This document shows, in pieces, positions 1-11,047 of a DNA stretch of 64,000 bases; position 1 is the first letter of the stretch, and every line of letters starts with the position of its first letter. Source of the stretch: Bathynomus jamesi (taxonomy: Eukaryota; Arthropoda; Malacostraca; Isopoda; Cirolanidae); the NCBI GenBank assembly GCA_023014485.1, contig JAJOZX010000197.1, forward strand, positions 1,527,501 through 1,591,500, written 5' to 3'. Made by a program: the position numbers and the translations under genes. A model generated the notes under the pieces. It made no database searches, was not told the origin of the DNA, and worked only from the letters and a program-made list of their open reading frames with translations.

Positions 1-64
1 TAGGAGGGCGAAGGCCAATCGTTCCCATGAGAACACTGAGGCGTATGTCCTCCTGTGCCGAGAA

Positions 65-2610
65 GTGAAGGCGAAGGTTAGGCAAGCGGAACGTAACGAA
101 GAACTCCGGGTGGCAAGCCTTTGCAAGGGGAACCCTAAGGAGTTCTTCAGTTGTGTTAATAGTAGAAAGACCATTAGAAGCATGATAGGTCCGTTAAAGG
201 ACCCCAGCGGCATTCTGCGGACCTCCGACGCGGACATCGATAATGTGCTGAATGAGTACTTTGCGGGAGTGTTCACCAGGGAAGACACCCGCGTCATCCC
301 CGAGCTAGGCCTCAGGCATGAAGGTGCTGGCCTGGATAGTGTTCGGTGTACCGCGACAGTCGTTGCCGATAGAATAGACAAACTGAGTGCGTTTAAAGCT
401 CCTAGGCCAGACCAGTTCCTCCCCAGTGTTGCGGGAAGTGCGCGACTAGGTGGCTCCCCACCTGGCTACAGTCTTCAATAAATCGGTGGAGACGGGCCAG
501 GTGCCTGGTCACTGGAGGGAAGCCAACGTGACCCCTATCTTTAAGAAAGGGGATCACGAAAGTCCAGGGAACTATCGTTCCATTAGTCTCACTTCGGTTG
601 TAGGTAAATTATTTATTAGAGGAGATAATAGCGGATAGGATCGTTGACCATTTGGACTCCTACAAGCTGCTTGGGGACTCCCAACATGGGTTTAAAAGGC
701 ATAGGTCGTGTCTCACCAACTTGCCCGAGTTTTTCCACGTCATGTTGAGTGAGTATGATAAGAGTAGGGCAATTGATATACTTTATCTCGACTTTCAAAA
801 AGCCTTTGATAAGGTACCTCACCGCCGGCTATTGGCCAAAGTTGCCGCGCTGGGTGTCGGTGGGGAAGTAGGTAGCTGGATTGAAAACTGGCTGTTGAAT
901 AGGTGGCAGAGGGTTGTAATTAAAGGGGCTAGTTCGGGTTGGGCCTCCGTCACTAGTGGGGTTCCTCAGGGTTCCGTTTTGGGGCCAATGTTGTTTATCA
1001 TTTACATAAATGATATCGACGGTGGCATCGTCAGTAGGATCGCCAAATTCGCTGATGACACCAAGCTTGGGGCCAATGTTCGGGCGCCCGAGGCGATCGA
1101 GCAACTGCATACGGACCTACGTAGGATAGGAGAGTGGTCCGAAAAATGGCAAATGCAGTTTAACTTGGGCAAATGCAGTGATGCACATTGGCTACGCCAA
1201 TCCCAAGTCGGACTACTCCATGTTGGGGAGTAATATAGAGGCCACTGATTTGGAAAAGGACTTGGGTGTGCTAATTAGCAGCGACCTTAAGTTTACCAAA
1301 CAGTGCGTAGAGGTAGAAAAGAAAGCCAGAAGTTGTTGGGTTATATCAGGAGGCAATTTCGATTTCGGAACAAGAAGATTGTGCTCTCTCTGTACAATTC
1401 TCTGGTTCGGCCGCACCTGAAGTATGCCGTGCAGTTCTTGTCGCCCACTCTCAGGAAAGATATTGAGAGGCTGGAGCGAGTCCAAACGAGGACCACAAAG
1501 TTAATCCCTTCCGTTAGGCATATGGGCTACAATCGACGCTTACGCGCCCTGAATTTGTTTTCGCTGGAAACTCGGAGGCTGCGCGGTCAACTCATCGAGG
1601 TTTTCAAGTTCTTAAGCGGGTTCAACAATGTCGATTTTAGAAGCATGTTTAGTTTAAATGATAACCAGGAGCGGCTCGCAGGTAGGCACTGTGGAACTGC
1701 AGCACCCCCATGATCTTATGATCTTTATATTTAAATATTTAAAATACCTCTCTGATTGTTTTTTTTCAATGAACTTTGAGTTTTTAAATCAGATTATATC
1801 CTTTTTCCTTAAACTATTTCAATGCCGAACGAATGAATCACGAAAGTAGCTTCAGCCTTCCCGTGGAACTGCGTACTTAACAGTTCCAGATTTTGTTCGA
1901 AACGCTTGAAACCTCGGTGGCGGACGTACGAAGAGCGAGTCAGAATCGCGGGTTTAAGAGGATCCAAAGCACTGTGGACAGAGCAGTGCCGATTTGTTTG
2001 TTTGACGTGGTACTTGTGTTGCTGTATCGTTTGCTAATTCGAAATTTAATTTCCGAATTGCATTTATCAATGATTCGTTATCATTTATTTTTTGTCGTGA
2101 GATTGAAGTTAATTATATAATAATTGGATTATTTACAATATATAGCTTTCATTTCTTAGAATATTTTTTCGCTCAGAATAAAAACAGAAGAATGGAATTT
2201 GTTTATAAATAAAATTTTTGGCAAATTCGAAATTACCCGTTAAGCGTAAGTACCCTATAATTGATTTTATGATACTATTTTACTTATTTTTATGACTGAG
2301 TAGTGAGTAGTTATCTATTTATCTATTCGACTTTCTCTCTCTCTCATATATATATATATAATCGACACAATTGTTCACAATTTCTGAGGCAGCACCCCGA
2401 TAACTGAAAGTCACGAGCCGCCACTGATGATAACCCAACTCGCAACAATGGTTGGAAGTTGGATTTGAAACGGTTTAGGACTAGTGTGTGTGGGAATTAC
2501 TTTACGTATAAGATCTGTGACATGTGGAACAGGCTACCTTCAGAAGTTGTGAACAGTTCTTCTATGGATCTGTTCAAGAAAAGGTTAAACCGAATCTTGC
2601 ACACTATTTG
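65..2610 (+). pseudogene. CR1-like LINE reverse transcriptase (broken, split)
   Basis: Reverse transcriptase of a CR1-like non-LTR retrotransposon, cut off at its 5' side by the window edge. Translation shifts between frames at about 450, 640, 1180 and 1300. The order of RT motifs is nevertheless clear: a fingers region with 'NYRSISLTSVVGKL' near 575-610, 'LDFQKAFDKVPH' (first catalytic Asp) near 785-825, 'GVPQGSVLGP' near 958-990 and the catalytic 'FADDTK' near 1050. A thumb with 'LYNSLVRPHLKYA' follows at 1390-1430. The C-terminal tail (ICDMWNRLPSEVV) resumes at 2435 after a hAT MITE inserted at 1666-2426. Removing the MITE plus one target copy restores the frame exactly. The stop is TGA at 2608-2610. 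The multiple frameshifts make it a dead copy. Confidence 0.9.
1666..2426. mobile_element. hAT-type MITE, 761 bp, inside the CR1 LINE
   Basis: Ends are imperfect inverted repeats: CAGGAGCGGCTCG at the left and the reverse complement of CAGTGGCGGCTCG at the right. It is flanked by exact 8-bp duplications ATGATAAC (1658-1665 and 2427-2434), the hAT signature. Both ends carry a subterminal GCAGCACCCC. No transposase-like reading frame is visible inside, so it is non-autonomous. It interrupts the LINE between the codons for Asn and Pro. Confidence 0.9.
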
Positions 2611-2773
2611 AGGGTGTATGAATTTTTCCCTGGCACCCGTTGCCATTGGTACCTCCTCGGTATGGGCCGCAATGCCTTTTGAGGTACTACTTTTCCTTGT
2701 AACTCCTTGTAACACCGTGCCCTCACCGTTTACGTGCATCCAGCCACCCAAGAGAGAGAGAGAGAGAGAGAGA
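2611..2773 (+). repeat. CR1 3' UTR ending in a (GA)n tail
   Basis: Short untranslated region after the LINE stop codon, ending in 23 bases of GA repeats (2751-2773). CR1-like elements commonly end in a short microsatellite rather than poly-A, so this is taken as the 3' end of the element. The stretch to 2896 shows nothing recognisable. Confidence 0.6.
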
Positions 2774-2896
2774 TTGTTTTGCCTTGAAAAAAAATTTCTT
2801 CTTTTGTGTGATGAAAGAACGGTTACGATGTTATTCTTACAAACCATCAACACCAGGTTTCATTTTCAAATTGTTTTATTTATCCTGATATATATA

Positions 2897-2971
2897 CCAG
2901 GTGATTCAAAAGTCATGCCTCATAGGTATTTATTGCATAGTTATTTGAGGCAGGAGTTTTGAATCACCCTA
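2897..2971. mobile_element. Minimal mariner-like terminal palindrome
   Basis: About 25-bp imperfect inverted arms (AGGTGATTCAAAAG at the left, its counterpart at the right) around a 23-bp spacer, set in TA repeats. It looks like a mariner/Tc1-class element reduced to its two ends. No coding sequence. Confidence 0.55.
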
Positions 2972-3308
2972 TATATATATATATATATGCTACAGTTGAT
3001 GAAAATTAGGTAGAATGGAATGAATCCGAACGCAGCTATTAGGGCTGAAAATAAGTGAAAAATTACTGGAATTGGTTTGAGTTGCTATTTAATGCCCGAT
3101 TCCGCTACTTACTTATATCCATTATACAGGTATAGCCCGCGATTGAGTACATTAAGTCATGTGTTAAATTAGATTCCGTTAGGATTTTTGGAGAATGCTA
3201 TTTTTTTGCGTTAAATTTTAAAAATTTAGGTGAAAATTATTTCACGAAAGTAACACGTGAAATATATTTATGATGAATAAAACCACGAAGGAAAGGAAAC
3301 ACAGAGTG

Positions 3309-3348
3309 GTGCTCAAGCGCTTTCGTCTAATGACATCCTCAGGAACAC
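3309..3348 (-). ncRNA. Hammerhead-ribozyme-like motif, PLE family 1
   Basis: On the minus strand, helix I is GUGUUC paired with GAGCAC. Between them lie the core CUGAGGA, a 3-bp helix II (GUC/GAC) with AUUA loop, GAAA, a loop-less self-complementary helix III (AGC/GCU) and a CUU cleavage triplet. One extra base follows the core's last A. Hammerheads are known from PLE ends. Cleavage has not been tested. Confidence 0.6.
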
Positions 3349-3383
3349 TGAAGTAAATAAAGAGTTCAAGACTATATATAGGT

Positions 3384-3438
<55 letters not shown>

Positions 3439-3644
3439 TGTGGGAGGAGCATACAAATTTGGAAGGAAAACTACCAATTTTAGCACTTTGCCCGAATTCA
3501 ACAAAAGATCAAATGAATTGTTTACAACCAATTTTATAGATAATGCCTGAATGATATATACAGTAGGTCACAAAAAAAATAAAAAATAAAAATAAATTGA
3601 AAAATAAAAATTGGAAGAGGAGCATACAAATTTATAAGGGAAAA

Positions 3645-4640
3645 TTACCAAAGTTTTAGCACTCTGCCCTTCTTGTCTAAATCTGTTCTGAACGAATTCA
3701 AAACAACGGGATCGAGTTGAAAAAGACCTTTGCTCATGTTAAAGTTATTTGTAAGTTGGATAATAGCAGACTCAAGAATATTTCTATTAACAATGTTGCT
3801 AGAGTGAAACAAAACTGAAGCATTATTCCAATCAATACAATGGGATAACTCTGACAAATGGACAAAAAGGGCACTGGACGACTGTCCCGTTCTAACGGAA
3901 TATTGATGCTGTTTTACACGCGTGTGCAAATCCTTTCCCGTCTGACCAATGTAAAAGGGATCACATTGTTTATAACCAATTTTATAGATAATGCCTCAGT
4001 TATTGGTAGGGCTATTTTTTACTATGATATTTTTCACAATATTGTTATATGGAAATACTACATTAATATCCAAAAGTTTAAGTACATTAGCAATGCCTAA
4101 AAAGCCCTGGAAAAATGGAAGTACTAAAATATTGTTTGACAAAGTGCGAGTGTTATTATTCACACGATAGAAGGTTCGTTTTGCCTGGTTAAGACAAAAT
4201 TCCATAAACGCAGGTGGGTAGCTTAATAAGTTCCAAAACGATGTGTGCAGGTAGTGGCAGGTCGTACTTATGTAATTCTCGGGAGAGAAAGTCAAGCATA
4301 TCGTCAATCGGTACTTTTGTAAACAATGAACAAACGTCAAAACTGATCAATCTATCGTTGGTTTCAGGGCGTACATTATTCAATTTTTCAGTAAGATCCA
4401 TGGATTTTTTACATGTGAATCAGAGATACTTCCGAGAATGGGAGACAAGACTTTGACAAGCCATTTGGAGAGTTTATAGGTAATAGAGCCCACCGAGCTA
4501 ATAATAGGGCGCATAGGGTTGCCAGGTTTGTGGGTTTTAATAAGACCGTAAAGGTAGGGAAGAGAAGGTGAAGTGGACATGAAAAGCGGAATTAAGTCCT
4601 TATGATCTGAGAATGCGTTTCAAGCCACTATTGAATGATT
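3645..4640 (-). pseudogene. PLE family 1 reverse transcriptase and GIY-YIG fragments
   Basis: Reading leftward: an RT segment with 'YGLIKTHKPGNPMRPI' (4500-4560), then 'SFDVCSLFTKVPIDDM' (4290-4340). An internal deletion at about 4227 then jumps to the linker and the C-terminal half of the GIY-YIG endonuclease (HTRVKQHQYSVRTGQ near 3885-3929, ending at 3645). The deletion removes the YVDD catalytic block. Against the plus arm, the breakpoint shows a 3-base GCT microhomology. GIY-YIG plus RT is the defining PLE architecture. Confidence 0.85.
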
Positions 4641-4661
4641 TGATGACGTCATCCTGCACAC

Positions 4662-5771
4662 ATCGTTTTTGAACTTATTAAGCTTTGCATCAAAGACTGT
4701 AAATTCACTTTCAATAGCGAGTATTATCAACAGGTTTTTGGGATGGCCATGGGCAACCCCTTGTCGCCCCTCCTCTCCAATATTTATATGGAGTTTTTCG
4801 AAATTACTTACATTCCGAGAATCCTGGGGGTTGGCATCCCATGGTTGCGGTACGTCGACGATATTTTGTGTATCTGGCCCATGAATCGTGACCTGGATGA
4901 CTTCCTCCTTCAGTTAAATGATCAAGTCCCCTCCATTAAGTTTACTTTAGAAGTGGAACAAGACAACTCAATCCCGTTTTTGGATGTGCGTGTACATAGG
5001 GAAAGCCCAGGTTTTAAGTTTAGTATCTATAGGAAAAAAACAAAATTTGTCCTACGTACACTTTTACTCTGGACATGACACCCCCATTAAGAATGCCATA
5101 TTTTCTTCAATGTTTCTCCGCACTCTTAGGATCGCCAGTCCGGAATACATCGATGCCGAAATGGAAAAATCAACGGTATTGGAAGTGATCTGTGCTACCC
5201 ACCTGCGTTTATGGAATCTCGTCTTAACAAGGCAAAACGAACCTTCTATCGTGTGAATAATAACACTCGCACTTTGTCAAACAATATTTTAGTACTTCCA
5301 TTTTTCCCAGGCTTTTGAGGCATTGCTAATGTACTTAAACTTTTGGATATTAATTTAGTATTTTCATATAACAATATTGTGAAAAATATCATAGTAAAAA
5401 ATAGCCCTACCAATAATTCAGGCATTATCTATAAAATTGGTTGTAAACAATGTGATTCCTTTTACATTGGTCAGACGGGAAAGGATTTGCACACGCGTGT
5501 AAAACAGCATCAATATTCCGTTAGAACGGGACAGTCGTCCAGTGCCCTTTTTGTCCATTTGTCAGAGTTATCCCATTGTATTGATTGGAATAATGCTTCA
5601 GTTTTGTTTCACCCTAGCAACATTGTTAATAGAAATATTCTTGAGTCTGCTATTATCCAACTTACAAATAACTTTAACATGAGCAAAGGTCTTTTTCAAC
5701 TCGATCCCGTTGTTTTGAATTCGTTCAGAATGGATTTAGACATGAAGGGCAGAGTGCTAAAACTTTGGTAA
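4662..5771 (+). pseudogene. PLE RT (YVDD) and GIY-YIG endonuclease, near complete 3' half
   Basis: Begins in RT with 'ELIKLCIKDCKFTF', then 'GMAMGNPLSPLLSNIYMEFF' at 4743-4803 and the catalytic 'RYVDDI' at 4850-4867. A frameshift at about 5040 leads to 'YVHFYSGHDTPIKNAIFSS', followed by more shifts and a stop near 5317. The endonuclease reads openly from 5343 to 5771: 'YKIGCKQCDSFYIGQTG' is the GIY-YIG motif with its Cys pair, followed by 'TRVKQHQYSVR' and the C-terminal 'NIVNRNILESAII'. In PLEs this nuclease nicks the target to prime reverse transcription. The GIY-YIG domain itself looks intact, while the RT is broken. Confidence 0.88.
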
Positions 5772-6051
5772 TTTTCCCTTATAAATTTGTATGCTCCTCT
5801 TCCAATTTTTATTTTTCAATTATTTTTTATTTTTTTTTTTTGTGACCTATATATCATTCAGGCATTATCTATAAAATTGGTTGTAAACAATTCATTTGAT
5901 CTTGTGTTGAATTTGGGCAAAGTGCTAAAATTGGTAGTTTTCCTTACAAATTTGTATGCTCCTCCCACAATTTTTATTTCTATATTTATTATATATATAT
6001 ATATATTTTTTTTATGTAATCTATATATAGTCTTGAACTCTTTATTTACTT

Positions 6052-6091
6052 GTGTTCCTGAGGATGCCATTAGACGGAAGCGCTTGAGCAC
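6052..6091 (+). ncRNA. Decayed hammerhead-like motif, PLE family 1
   Basis: Same layout as 3309-3348: helix I GUGUUC/GAGCAC, core CUGAGGA, AUUA loop. Here GAAA has become GGAA and helix II carries a change, so this copy is probably inactive. Confidence 0.45.
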
Positions 6092-6116
6092 CATTCTGTG
6101 TTTCCTTTCCTTCGTG

Positions 6117-6126
<10 letters not shown>

Positions 6127-6164
<38 letters not shown>
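6127..6164. repeat. (TA)n microsatellite
   Basis: About 38 bases of TA between the PLE family 1 end and the next palindromic repeat. Confidence 0.9.
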
Positions 6165-6167
<3 letters not shown>

Positions 6168-6478
6168 GATTGAACTCAGAATGGTCCCCTGAGGTTCTTT
6201 CATGATACACAGACTGTGCATAGAACAAGTAACTCTTCTGGGAAAATTAAATCCACTATAGTCTGAATAAGTAAGTAATGGTAAATGGCAAACACTATAG
6301 TTTTTCTTTTTCATGATGTTAGCCTGACGTGGGCAACGGGTCACTCACAAAGACTAACATCATGAAGGGCTCACATCATGAAAAAGAAAAACTATAGTGT
6401 TTGCCATTTACCATTACTTACTTATTCGGACTATAGTGGATTTAATTTTCCCAGAAGAGTTCCTTGTTCCATGCACGG

Positions 6479-6480
<2 letters not shown>
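6165..6480. repeat. Palindromic repeat of unknown family, copy 1
   Basis: Two inverted arms (about 6165-6336 and 6356-6480) around a short asymmetric spacer, bounded by (TA)n on both sides. Each arm, read toward the outside, can encode the short peptide 'KKKNYSVCHLPLLTYSDY', shared with copy 2 at 12791-13387. No known protein is recognised. The inverted-arm layout matches the PLE pairs next to it. Confidence 0.7.

Positions 6481-6532
<52 letters not shown>
6481..6532. repeat. (TA)n microsatellite
   Basis: About 52 bases of pure AT dinucleotide separating the palindromic repeat from PLE family 2. Confidence 0.95.
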
Positions 6533-6539
<7 letters not shown>

Positions 6540-6564
6540 AAATCCACAAGGAAAAGGAAAAATG

Positions 6565-6610
6565 ATTCCTAGGTCTTTCGTGTATTCAGAAGTACACCTC
6601 GTCAGGGAAT
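6565..6610 (-). ncRNA. Hammerhead-ribozyme-like motif, PLE family 2
   Basis: Minus strand: helix I AUUCC/GGAAU, core CUGACGA, one extra G, helix II GUGUA/UACAC with an 8-base loop, GAAA, a minimal helix III and a CUA cleavage triplet. All conserved core bases of a type I hammerhead are present apart from the extra base after A9. A matching plus-strand copy is at 11161-11206. Confidence 0.7.
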
Positions 6611-6680
6611 GAAGAGCGTAGGCAAGATGCCCACAATATATACTGTACAGCGGGACGGAAACAAAGAGATTAGCACATAA

Positions 6681-8165
6681 TTAACAAGTCTTAATGACAG
6701 GCAGAAAGAATTTAAATAAGATATGGTCAATTTTATACATTCCCGCACTGTTATTGAAATTATTTTTAAAATGGATAAATGCACATTCTAGAATATTTCT
6801 TTCAATTATATCACTATTTTTAACAAGCGCTTTAGAACTATCCCACTTGATGCTATGATTACATCTATATATATGGTTAAACAATGCATTAGTATTATTT
6901 GCCGTTTGTTATTTTTTTTTTTATTGGGTTCAGAATCCCAGCTCAGCCGTGAACGACCAAGCTCTGAAGGGCCAGTTTAACCTACAGCCCAAGTTAAGCT
7001 AGATTAAAAACTTACAGGCTTGGAGGTCCTATTAGGTCCTACATCAGGTTGCTGACTCGATGTGGGCCTACCTTAGGCCTCAGTTGCATAAAATTAAGAT
7101 AAAAACAAAAGGGGGCACTATTTATGGTCTTCTTTCTAAACCTTGTAACAACAACACAACCTGCACCATTGCACGATGCAACAATCTTGTATCTAAACAA
7201 CCAAACTGAATTGCAAGAGAGCTCTCTATAAGACCACGCCCTGTAAGTGCCGCATTCAACAAACGAGTAGGAAGGACGCAGCGCCCCCAAAAAATGATGC
7301 CACAAGAGTCCAAAAATGCTAGCTCTAAATTAAGTGAATTTTTCACTAACCTTACAATTATGAGATGGATATATATACACCTTAACTTAATATATACAAG
7401 CAATACTGCATCAATCAACTTAGCGATTGTATCGCCTTGGGACAACAATGGTTCTTCCTCTTCTAGATTTTCTAACACTGTTCTACACGCATATTTATGC
7501 TGTTTTACCCTAATATCTAACGTTTTACCAGTTTGGCTTATATACAGTATACTAAGTTACATTGTATACATCCGATCGAATACACAACCATCAACATTAT
7601 CCAGGCTATTCTTTATTAGGCGTGATTTAACAGTATTATTATACTTAAAGACTACATTGATGCCAATTGCTTTAAGTAAAGTCGGAAGATATTGAAAATT
7701 AACATGGTAAGGTAGGCTAAGAATATTTTTACGCTCAAATTCCTTTACAGATACATTATTATAATACCTATTCTTGGCTTTCCTAAGGCAATTATCTAAA
7801 AATAAAATAGGGTAACATAATTTAGTACCAATATTCATGATATTGTGCTCGGAATCTAAAAATTCAGGACAAACAACTCTCAATGCTCTAAGAAACAAAC
7901 CAGAGAAAATAGAAGATTTAATCGAGGGATGATGGTCAGAATAAAAATGCACCTAAGAATTATATTAGTAGGCTTGCGATAAACTTCATATTTGAAATGA
8001 TTAGAGCATCTCCAAACTTTTAGATCCAGAAAAGATCAGCTTCCATCATTTTCTTTTTCCAACGTGAACTTAATAGATGGGACTAAATTGTTGAGCCTAC
8101 CAAGAAATAAGTCAACATCCAAATTATTAGGTCAAAGGCATAAAATATCTATATACCTGTACCAT
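6681..8165 (-). pseudogene. PLE family 2 RT C-terminus and endonuclease (split)
   Basis: Reading leftward from 8165: RT remnants in several frames, with 'YIDILC' where a YIDDI motif is expected (one Asp codon lost) and 'VPSIKFTLEKENDG'. Then 'HFYSDHHPSIKSSIFSG' (7900-7952), the linker 'NRYYNNVSVKEFERKNIL', and the start of the GIY-YIG domain to 7557. After the solo LTR the nuclease C-terminus resumes (HSIKWDSSKALVKNSDIIER, 6800-6860). Frameshifts are present. Confidence 0.8.
6907..7477. mobile_element. Probable solo LTR, 571 bp
   Basis: Begins TGTTA and ends TAACA. It is flanked by 5-bp near-duplications CCGTT (6902-6906) and CTGTT (7478-7482). Comparison with the intact plus arm shows it is a clean insertion in the PLE nuclease. 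Length, TG...CA ends and 5-bp target duplication fit a solo LTR of a BEL- or Gypsy-like element. No internal coding region or second LTR is present, so the superfamily is not decided. Confidence 0.6.
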
Positions 8166-8215
8166 TATAGAAAACCCATTATAGTTATGGAGTTTATCGT
8201 ATGAAGTTTATTGTA

Positions 8216-9692
8216 AGCCTACTAATAATAACTCTTATGTGCATTTTTATTCTGACCATCATCCCTCGATTAAATCTTCTATTTTCTCTGGTATGTTTCT
8301 TAGAGCATTGAGAGTTGTTAGTCCTGAATTTTTAGATTCCGAGTTATGCACAATATCATGAATATTGGTACCAAATTACGTATGTTACCCTATTTCATTT
8401 TTAGATAATTGCCTTAGGAAAGCCAAGAATAGGTATTATAATAATGTAACTGTAAAGGAATTTGAGCGTAAAAGTATTCTTAGCCTACCTTACCATGTTA
8501 ATTTTCAATATCTTCCGACTTTACTTAAAGCAATTGGTATCAATGTAGTCTTTAAGTAGAGGGTGTCCCAGAATTAACTATCTATTTCAATGAAATCGGA
8601 CAAATTTTTTAAAAACACACTTTTATTTATGTTTATCATGTTTAATATGTGTTAAAAATGTATAAATTTCTAAATTTTTTTCATAATTTTATTTTCATAA
8701 TTTTTTCATTATCTGGTTCAATGAAAGACCGTCTGAAGTCATAGGATAGCAAAGAGACTCTCCAAAAGTTAACGTGTGGCTTGGAATGACCAAATCCAAA
8801 ATTTATGGCCCATTCTTCTTTGCGGAAGCAACTGTAACAGTTTCTCGAACCACAGCTTCTTGATGATGGCATTCTTGATAATGTTGTGTTTCAACAAGAT
8901 GGAGCACCATGTCATTATGCTCTAATTGTTCGAGAATACCTCAACAGACGCCTTCCGAATCGGTGGATTGGACGTGGAGGACCTCGACCTTGGCCTCCGC
9001 GTTCTCCGGATTTGACACCCCTGGATTTCTTTGCATGGGGTTTCATAAAAACAAAGGTTTATCGCCAAAAGATCAATAGTTTAGCTGAACTTAAAGAACG
9101 CATCCAGTTGGCAGTGCGGGAGATAACACCTGAAATGCTTCAAAATGTGTTTCGCAGCGCTGAGGATAGATTTGAAATTTGCAGAGATACAGACGGTGCA
9201 CATGTTGAAACTTCTCAATAAAGTTTTGACTTATGATTTATAAATCTATTTGTTTTTGTAGCATAATTTAGTAATAAACACAAAATTATGTCAGTTTTTA
9301 TTAAATTTGTCCGATTTCATTGAAATAGATAGTTAATTCTGGGACACCCTGTATAATAATACTGTTAAATCACGCCTAATAAAGAATAGCCCGGATAATG
9401 TTGTTGGTTGTGTGTATTCGATCGGATGTACACAATGTAACTTAGTATATATAGGCCAAACGGGTAAAACGTTAGATATTAGGGTAAAACAGCATAAATA
9501 TGCGTGTAGAACAGCAAATAATTTTAATCCATTGTTTAACCATATGTATAGATGTAATCATAGCATCAAGTGGAATAGTTCTAAAGCGCTTGGTAAAAAT
9601 AGTGATATAATTGAAAGAAATATTCTAGAATGTGCATTTATCCATTTTAAAAATAATTTCAATAACAGTGCGGGAATGAATAAAATTGACCA
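8216..9692 (+). pseudogene. PLE family 2 RT tail and GIY-YIG endonuclease (split)
   Basis: Coding sequence reads 'CIFILTIIPRL' and downstream linker (8365-8557). It is broken by the DD41D insertion and resumes at 9354. The nuclease core 'YSIGCTQCNLVYIGQTGK' is at 9412-9465, followed by 'RVKQHKYACRT' and the C-terminal helix region to 9692, where the pogo MITE enters. The GIY-YIG residues and the Cys pair are intact, but upstream frames are broken. Confidence 0.83.
8559..9351 (+). mobile_element. DD41D mariner/Tc1-like element, internally deleted
   Basis: Flanked by TA (8557-8558, 9352-9353), with about 48-bp nearly perfect inverted ends beginning GAGGGTGTCCCAG at the left and CAGGGTGTCCCAG at the right. 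Inside, 8886-9221 encodes the C-terminal catalytic part: 'FQQDGAPCHYA' (second Asp) and 'SPDLTPLDFFAWG' (third Asp), 41 residues apart. The N-terminal half and the first Asp are missing, so it cannot encode its own transposase. Confidence 0.88.
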
Positions 9693-9694
9693 TA

Positions 9695-11047
9695 CAGTGG
9701 ACCCCCGTTTAACGATCGTAATTGGTGCAAAATAAACCATCGGTACACGAAAAAATCGTTACACGAACCCATTATAGCATGTAAATGGCCTAATTGGTGC
9801 AAATTTTTCGAAAATACACTCTTTCCAGACTTACAAACACTAATTTTCCATGTTTAAAAGGATATTTTAACAATACATGATATTTTAACACCAAAAATGT
9901 ATTATAACTTATTTTGCTGTAAATAAATAATAAAAACAATTAAATAAACATAATTAAATAAAGAAATAAATAAAAAAATTATTTACCTTAGGTTGGTGGA
10001 GTGCAACATGGATGAAAATCGATGGTGGTAGTCGTGGGGTTGGAGAAAATTATTGTTTGGAAGGAGAATCTCCTTCCATCGTGAATTTGGCGCGATCGTT
10101 CAAAAATCGTTACACGGAAATTAATCGTTACACGGGCAATATATTCTCAATGAGGCTTGATCGTAACTAGTGTTGAAAAATAATCGAAACTTCACAAACC
10201 GGTTTTTAATCGATCTGTTTTTTGAAAACCGGTTTGAACCGGTTATGACCGAAAAGTATAGTAATTTTTAAAAGCCACAATTGAAAGGTACTGACTTTAA
10301 CTCTTAACAAGCATAGCTTATCGCCTATTTTTTGGTCAAAAGAATGCAAAAATGCAGCATCATATGTATGCATATGAATAAGAAAATGACAACTTTGACA
10401 TATTTTATTTTAGCCAAAATAATACATTATTCAAACAATTTAGATTTGAATAATTTTTTAAAATAAAACATCTATACTTAGAAAGAAATAAACTTCTTTT
10501 TGTAAAAAAATTATAAAGAATAAAAATAAAATTTCTCTCTATTTTGGAAAAAAAATTGAAATAAAAATTTTTAATAAAAAAACTTTACCTAGAAAACAGA
10601 AAATTGACTCTTCGTGTAAGAAAAAATATATAAATTAATTTAGATTTTATCCCTATTTTGGAAATGACATCTTAAGAAACAAAGGGCATTAAGGGTCTTA
10701 TACTGCGAATAGGGCTTTAGTCGATTGACTCTACACTACAGCCTACATGATGAGACAAACTGAAGATCGAGTTGCCAGATAGGCAAAAATTATACTGAAG
10801 AGCAGTTGCCAGTTTGTCACAATTTAACTTAATAGGTAATGTATTCGAAGTTATTTTTTGTGCGCTGTAGCGCGTAGCTGCACGTTCGCGAAAGTTTGAG
10901 CCAAATAAAAATCAATCGATAAAACCGGTTTTTCTTTCGGTTTTCGATTTTTAGGGGAATTTTACAAACCGGTTGAAAACCGGTTTTTACAAACCGGTTT
11001 TCAACACTAATCGTAACACGAACCAATCGGTAAGCGGGGGTCGACTG
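9695..11047. mobile_element. pogo/Tigger-like MITE carrying a hAT MITE
   Basis: Ends are inverted repeats of the type CAGTGGACCCCCG, flanked by TA (9693-9694, 11048-11049), with long AT-rich arms repeating 'ATCGTTACACG'. About 500 bp remain once the nested 842-bp hAT MITE is removed. No coding sequence. It splits the PLE right after the GIY-YIG reading frame. Confidence 0.8.
10168..11009. mobile_element. hAT-type MITE, 842 bp, nested in the pogo MITE
   Basis: Ends TAGTGTTGAAAA and its exact inverse, flanked by exact 8-bp duplications ATCGTAAC (10160-10167, 11010-11017). Several 'AAACCGGTTT' motifs cluster subterminally at both ends. No coding sequence. Confidence 0.88.

Larger units (their letters stand above)
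3250..4654 (-). mobile_element. Penelope-like element family 1, inverted left arm
   Basis: Minus-strand partial PLE. From its outer end inward it has a hammerhead-like terminus (3309-3348), a (TA)n run (3386-3428), a 3' untranslated stretch, and coding sequence reading right to left. It meets a plus-strand copy of the same family head to head at about 4654. The outer sequence of this arm (3430-3660) matches the outer sequence of the plus arm (5770-5980) in inverted orientation. Confidence 0.85.
4655..6125 (+). mobile_element. Penelope-like element family 1, right arm
   Basis: Plus-strand PLE, 5'-truncated inside the RT domain at about 4655. It runs through RT, GIY-YIG endonuclease, 3' untranslated region and (TA)n to a terminal hammerhead-like motif at 6052-6091. 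It is the partner of the inverted arm at 3250-4654. Confidence 0.85.
6535..8175 (-). mobile_element. Penelope-like element family 2, inverted left arm
   Basis: Minus-strand partial PLE with a hammerhead-like motif at its outer end (6565-6610). Its coding sequence is interrupted by a probable solo LTR (6907-7477). It faces a plus-strand arm of the same family at about 8175. Confidence 0.85.

Noticed and set aside
3313..3531. Reading frames made of Tyr-Ile repeats
   Set aside because: Translations of (TA)n microsatellites, here and at 6120, 6378, 12636, 12748 and 30434.
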